Shown: positions 58,989-64,000 of the stretch, in pieces
How positions within the stretch are numbered: the first letter of the stretch is position 1
Layout: the number at the start of each line of letters is the position of its first letter
Source: Atrina japonica
Lineage: Eukaryota > Mollusca > Bivalvia > Pterioida > Pinnidae
Direction: 5' to 3'
DNA length: 64,000 nucleotides
NCBI GenBank assembly: GCA_030159075.1
Contig: BROG01000798.1
Span: 124,001 to 188,000 of the forward strand
Made by a program: the position numbers and the translations under genes
The notes under the pieces: generated by a model
The model's input: only the letters and a program-made list of their open reading frames with translations
Told to the model about the DNA's origin: nothing
Databases searched by the model: none

Positions 58989-60414
58989 TAATCAACATTG
59001 GCGTGATATATTTCAATTCATGTATGTAAAACAATTAACAAAGATTTTAGTCATTGCATAAGTGTTATCGTAAAGTTTTAAAATACACATTGATAACATA
59101 TAGAAGAATAACTTCAACTTTGGATTCTTTATGACAGAAAGAGAATCTAACGACTGATAATTCACCATTTTAACAACGTCGCCGCTTTTTTACAAATAAT
59201 TGTGCATTTATGTACTGTTGTGTGTTCAAGTCGGTTCCACATATTTCGTATTTATAATATTAAGACTCTATTTACAGTATTAATGCCACCGCATAAATCA
59301 AAATTATACTATTTTATTTGATATACCACTATTATGCAAATATTGTTTTATCATAGTTATATATTATATATTATATATTATATATATTAGGTTCATAATT
59401 GAGAGCTGTTTATTTTATTTATGTCGCATGCCTGATGTCAACATCATAACTGATACTTTTATAGCATATGTTACTTTGCAAAAAACGAACATTAATTTAT
59501 GACCATAAAAAGGTTAATGATCCTTGGATTCATTAGTTTGTTTGTTTTGTTTTTCTAAAACTTCAATGGCAAATTTGACTCATTCATTGTTAGCCCAAAA
59601 TGATGTGAAATCGTACTTTTTGTATAACTACGAAACGAATTATTGGCTTCACAAGATACAAAAAAAGAATGTTAAACAAAACATAAATCTCATGTTCCGA
59701 CCCAGTGCCCAACATGAAATCAGATACGATCAATTGTGACACTTTGTTTTTTTGTCTACAAGCATTCTCTTTTTAGTTTTAGGATAGACAGCGTCAGTTG
59801 TTTCCGATACCATATTCCTCTGGGAAACTTAAGCTTTGAACAAAATCGCTTTACGTTTGCCAACATCTAATATTTAATGTTGTTTTTGCAGTTTTAGGGC
59901 ATTTAAATCTCTATTATTTTTCTCTGGTACTTAACATTGTTTAAGTAGATCCGAGATATAACCTGTTGACATATTATCTCTGTGTTTTAAAAGCAGTTGA
60001 CAAGAAACAAATCTGCTGTCTTCATGTTAAAAACAAATAGGGATGAAGTGTCTCGGCATTAAAGGGACGAGATATACAGACAAGGGACACCAAGTTTGGT
60101 TTTGTATAATTATAAAATTTTAATATCATAACCCGATCATGGGAAGGACAAAGGTATTAGAATATGAATACTGTATTAGTATCAGTTATGATATCTAAAA
60201 ATATTCCACGTGTATATTTTTGTATACCACTGAATACCTCAGTTATATTATAATTTGTATTCTATCATTTTGTTGGTTTTTTTTTTAATAACTTTGCATA
60301 TTTTGATGAGTTAATTGGGATGTTAAGATCATGTGTATACAGCATGGTGCCAAAAGTAGGTAAACTATCGCCACTATCCTATAACTTTCTATGTTAATCT
60401 TTTAAAAATCTGAA

Positions 60415-60715
60415 TGGATGATAGAAACTACAAGTTCATTAGAATACGATAAATTAGATATTTAAATGGTTTCAATATTAAGAACAAATGCGAATACCAA
60501 ACGGGATTGGAAAACGTGTTGTCAAAATTCAAATATCTATGAAAATAAATCTATTCGTTTTCATATAAAATCTTTGATTACCAAAGTCTTTAGGATGCCT
60601 GGGATACATGTCTGGTGCTATCTGTTGAATATTGAACAAACACGGACCACAGGAGATCCGGAGGTGGATCAGGTGCCACGGAGGAATAAGCGCCCCTGTT
60701 AACAGGCCCTCAATC
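60415..60715 (-). mobile_element. Two adjacent degraded PLE tails
   Basis: Positions 60415-60515 resemble the end of the second tail type. Positions 60565-60715 resemble the common tail (aacacggaccacaggagatc, ggatcaggtgccacggagga). Both are on the minus strand and strongly diverged. Confidence 0.45.
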
Positions 60716-61026
60716 AAAACTGAATAGTTTTAAACTTTATTTCTGAGAAACAAATATAGTTCTTTAATGTAAGTACATTGTATTTTGATTTCAAGAATTA
60801 CTATGAACAAAGAAGGAATTGTTGTCGCAAATTCCGCACGTACAAATACTTGCAGTTTTCATGAAACAAAACCAAAACTTTCCAATCCAATTAAGAAAGA
60901 TAGCCCATAGTATTAAACACAAATGTACAAAATTTTTAACTATTGCATTGAGTATTTAAGCCAGGCGAATTACTTTTAAAAAGTTGATTTAGCAAAGTAA
61001 ACTATGGAAAAATGACGTTATTAAAC

Positions 61027-61030
<4 letters not shown>

Positions 61031-61122
<92 letters not shown>
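61031..61122. repeat. (TA)n microsatellite
   Basis: About 92 bases of pure TA. Confidence 0.9.
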
Positions 61123-61125
<3 letters not shown>

Positions 61126-62240
61126 AGCCTTCCACTTACTAAAATACCCAAAAGAAAATGATTTAGAATCAATGAAAATGATTTCTTATGGCTAAATAAA
61201 AAACATGTGTTCCTTAAATTCAATGATATTTTGTCGACCATGGTTCTAATGTCATAAAGATAGAAAGAAATGTAAAATTGTTTTGTTCTAAAAACCATGG
61301 ACAGTTTTATCGTTTTCGTATGAAAACTTTTTTTCAAACAGATCCCGGAATTACTATGCACTATTATTATATATTTTCATTAGAACTTCTGAAATAGTTA
61401 TAATGAATTTAAAAAATATGATATATTGTCTATCTCACACCACCACAACAAATATTGAACCAGAAAAAAAATCAAATTTAATTCAGTGATACCAGGAGTA
61501 GTCATCTGGTATATTGTAGTTCACTGTAAAACCAAATCTTATTTCATTTTATCCTTTACTTATTTCTAACACATGCAAATTACAGATACGTAAAGAACGA
61601 TATTGTGATGTTTTATTTTTTTATTATAAATTAAAGATAACTAAAGTTAAGGACATTTTGTGCCCACACGTTCTAATGCGTATATATCCAAAACAAAACA
61701 AAAAATAATATATAAATCAAAACTTATAGCTTTTATTTTCACGTGTGTCGTAGTGGCATAAATGTTATTGTGCTATAAAATGTGGGTTACCTGAAGTATT
61801 CGTGTCTGTGGTGAAAATATATCTCTACTAAGGTATGAAATTTAGACAGATACTAATTGTTCAACTCAAAATATGGGTTCGCGTGGACGGAATAATTTGT
61901 GTTGTTTGTTAACACGGCTATCTATGTTAAACGTACACAAGATATGGACGATACATAATACCCCCTCGGATATTTATCACCTTGGCAAGTTTATAGGTCC
62001 CGACTGATATATACTCTAGTGATTTAAGACGAACATAGGAACAGGTAGTTTTACCTGTCAAAACAATTCAGTTTGTATGTCCGTTTTCCACAACACTTGG
62101 CAATAATTTACTGCATATTTGTACCTGTTCTTCGGTAATCACACGGTATTTAACATAGGCTACCAAGCCCAGAAACCGCTTCAAATATTGTACCACTCCA
62201 TACAGGATTAGCCGGTTTCATTTGTTTAGTTTAACTTATT

Positions 62241-62358
62241 ATGTTCCCACTTTTTTTTTATTTACCAGGGGTTTTACCAAAAAGTGGGAATATGATAGTA
62301 ATTATCATGTCCCCACTTTTTGGTAAAACCCCTGTTAAATCAAAACGTGGAACATGAT
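62241..62358. mobile_element. Palindromic MITE-like element
   Basis: The two halves, each containing aggggttttaccaaaaagtg or its complement, form a near-perfect inverted repeat of about 55-bp arms. No ORF. Confidence 0.6.
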
Positions 62359-62399
62359 AAACTTAATGGCGTTTTCCGCCAAAGAATGTTTCAGTATTT

Positions 62400-62600
62400 T
62401 TATTATACAGTGGCGGCTAGTTGTAATGGTGCAGGTAAAATCCCGGTTACAATGTACCTGCGGAAAATGACAACGACCTTTTGCAAGTGAATTGACACAT
62501 TTCTCCACATAATTACCACGTAGATTCCAGTGGGGATCATACCCGCACCTCGCCTATATATAGTGGCATCTCCCTCCATACCAATATGCTATTGATGGGA
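62400..62600 (-). mobile_element. SINE type 2, diverged
   Basis: cggctagttgtaatggtgca, cccggttacaatgtacctgc and a decayed B box (ggggatcatacccgcacc) match the copy at 53664 on the minus strand. Confidence 0.55.
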
Positions 62601-64000
62601 CAAAGCTCCTTCTACCTTCTTACAATAACTCCTAAATGATTAAAATATATAAAATACGGGTCGATGCCTTCGACGGACTATTGGCCCATGTTCTGTGGTT
62701 TTCACGAGTGCAATGTTCTAAGTATTTCGTCGATCTATTGAAACCTAGAATTCTACATCATTGCAATTACATATATGACACTTTGGGACTTGCTGGCAAT
62801 GACATTATTCCAATGTTCATGGCAATTACCTCAGCTACTTCTATTATTCGAATAGAGTTTTATTGAAATAAGTAAGCGTGAAAACAATAAGCATGTTATT
62901 TAGCCGTGGAAGAGTTATGTGAAAGTGTGTGTAATATTAAGGTAATTCGTCTTTCGGTCAATTGAAAGTCACATTTTCAATTAATGTTTTGGTTATTTTT
63001 TAATTTTTTTTTTTTTTTGATATGTGGTACTGTGATTGGTTGGAATACTGATTGTCATTTCCGCAAAATGTTCATCAATCCTGCTCAATGGATTCGTGTA
63101 CCACACGCATGAAATTGGAATTATGTAATTTAAACACCACAAGTGTATGGAGATACCAATTTATCACAGGAAAAATAAATAAAATGAATAATTACGTATC
63201 CATTTTACGGATATGTTTTTAAGTATAATGTACATTGAGAAAACCGTTTACCATGATATATTCGTGACTTCTACCCGTGTACGTGTACTTATCGGCAATT
63301 TTCTACATTTAACAGAAACAAAATTGTAATAGCCAAACAGTTCCCTTTCAATTTTCTATTTTAATTTGAAGGTTTAAATGATATATTACGTTTGGAAGCC
63401 CAGAGTGTTATTAAAGTGTATTTTATGATGGAATCGTACCTGTACGTATTATTTTCAACGTACACCTGAACGCTTCCGAACAAATTCAGGTTAACGCGAC
63501 TCTTTAGCACCCAACCTACGGGGACGATTCATTATTTACAAGAAAAACAAACATAGTCATATAAATAGTTCATGATACTATGATCTCATTTGAAACCATC
63601 CAACCAATTCCATTTGTTGATTTGAAAATTATTCTAAAACCCAATTCATCCATGAAATATTATCCATTATATGGAAGTATCCCAATATTACAGGTGGATC
63701 CGATATTTTCCATGTGTTCTTTCAAGATGTCTTTATTTGTGAAGAAGTAAATTGGCCACCACCGTATCACCGAATACATACGCATTATTTTATATCGATT
63801 AAAATAAATAGAAATTTGAGCAGAGGGAAAAAATATTATAAATCATATTTTTATTTGTTTTATTTGTTTGGTAAGAGTGGTTCTGATGTATTAGTGCCGT
63901 CGTGCCCGGTTACGTAATCAACCACGTTCGGTAAATAGACACACAATAAATGCATAAACAGAGAACAAAATATCAACAAACAAACAAAAACACATTTTCG

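Larger units (their letters stand above)
59000..64000. other. Distal region without supportable gene
   Basis: Only AT-rich sequence, two PLE tail scraps (60415-60715), a (TA)n, the palindrome at 62241 and a SINE at 62400 are recognised. Short open frames here have no support. Confidence 0.5.

Noticed and set aside
62636..62866. 76-codon frame near the end of the window
   Set aside because: No motif, no splice context and no paralogue.

Overview
The window looks like nuclear DNA of a mollusc, probably a bivalve. It is AT-rich and its genes are split by GT-AG introns. It is crowded with microsatellites, tRNA-derived SINEs, Penelope-like retroelement (PLE) debris and LINE fragments of the kind common in bivalve genomes. 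Nothing bacterial or viral was seen. The species cannot be named from the sequence.

Positions 2,400-41,760 hold a tandem family of small secreted-protein genes that I do not recognise. Three copies reconstruct completely as five-exon genes: copy 1 (2493-12410, 250 aa), copy 3 (21544-27058, 248 aa) and copy 4 (35540-41723, 251 aa). Copy 2 (14855-14909) survives only as a dead exon 1, and a stray piece of family promoter lies at 19705-19840. All complete copies share intron phases 1-2-1-2, a third exon of exactly 140 nt, a signal peptide encoded by exon 1, ten alignable cysteines, two N-glycosylation sequons near the mature N-terminus, and a C-terminal multibasic site (RKKR or RGRR). That site would release a 10-12 residue acidic/hydrophobic tail peptide. 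The coding blocks sit among introns full of transposons and satellites. I consider this family the main biological novelty of the window.

A second real gene lies at 57131-58621. It is an intronless 496-aa protein with a long N/Q/P/S-rich disordered region, one perfect LIM zinc-binding domain, and a tail resembling the LIM-adjacent region of hillarin-type proteins.

The rest is repeats. A PLE relic on the minus strand (3937-6000) has its GIY-YIG endonuclease upstream of the region that precedes the RT, a permuted domain order. Other PLE RT pieces are at 9760-10650, 18460-19390, 33030-34080 and 43850-44480, and there are many orphan PLE 3' tails. LINE fragments lie at 15600-17100 and 17670-18460. 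Two SINE families, several palindromic MITE-like elements, a TIR-bounded 420-bp element carrying a tRNA-like insert, and satellites with 36-46 bp units (37090-38480 is the largest) fill most of the remainder. From 41.8 to 57.0 kb and from 59 to 64 kb I found no supportable gene.
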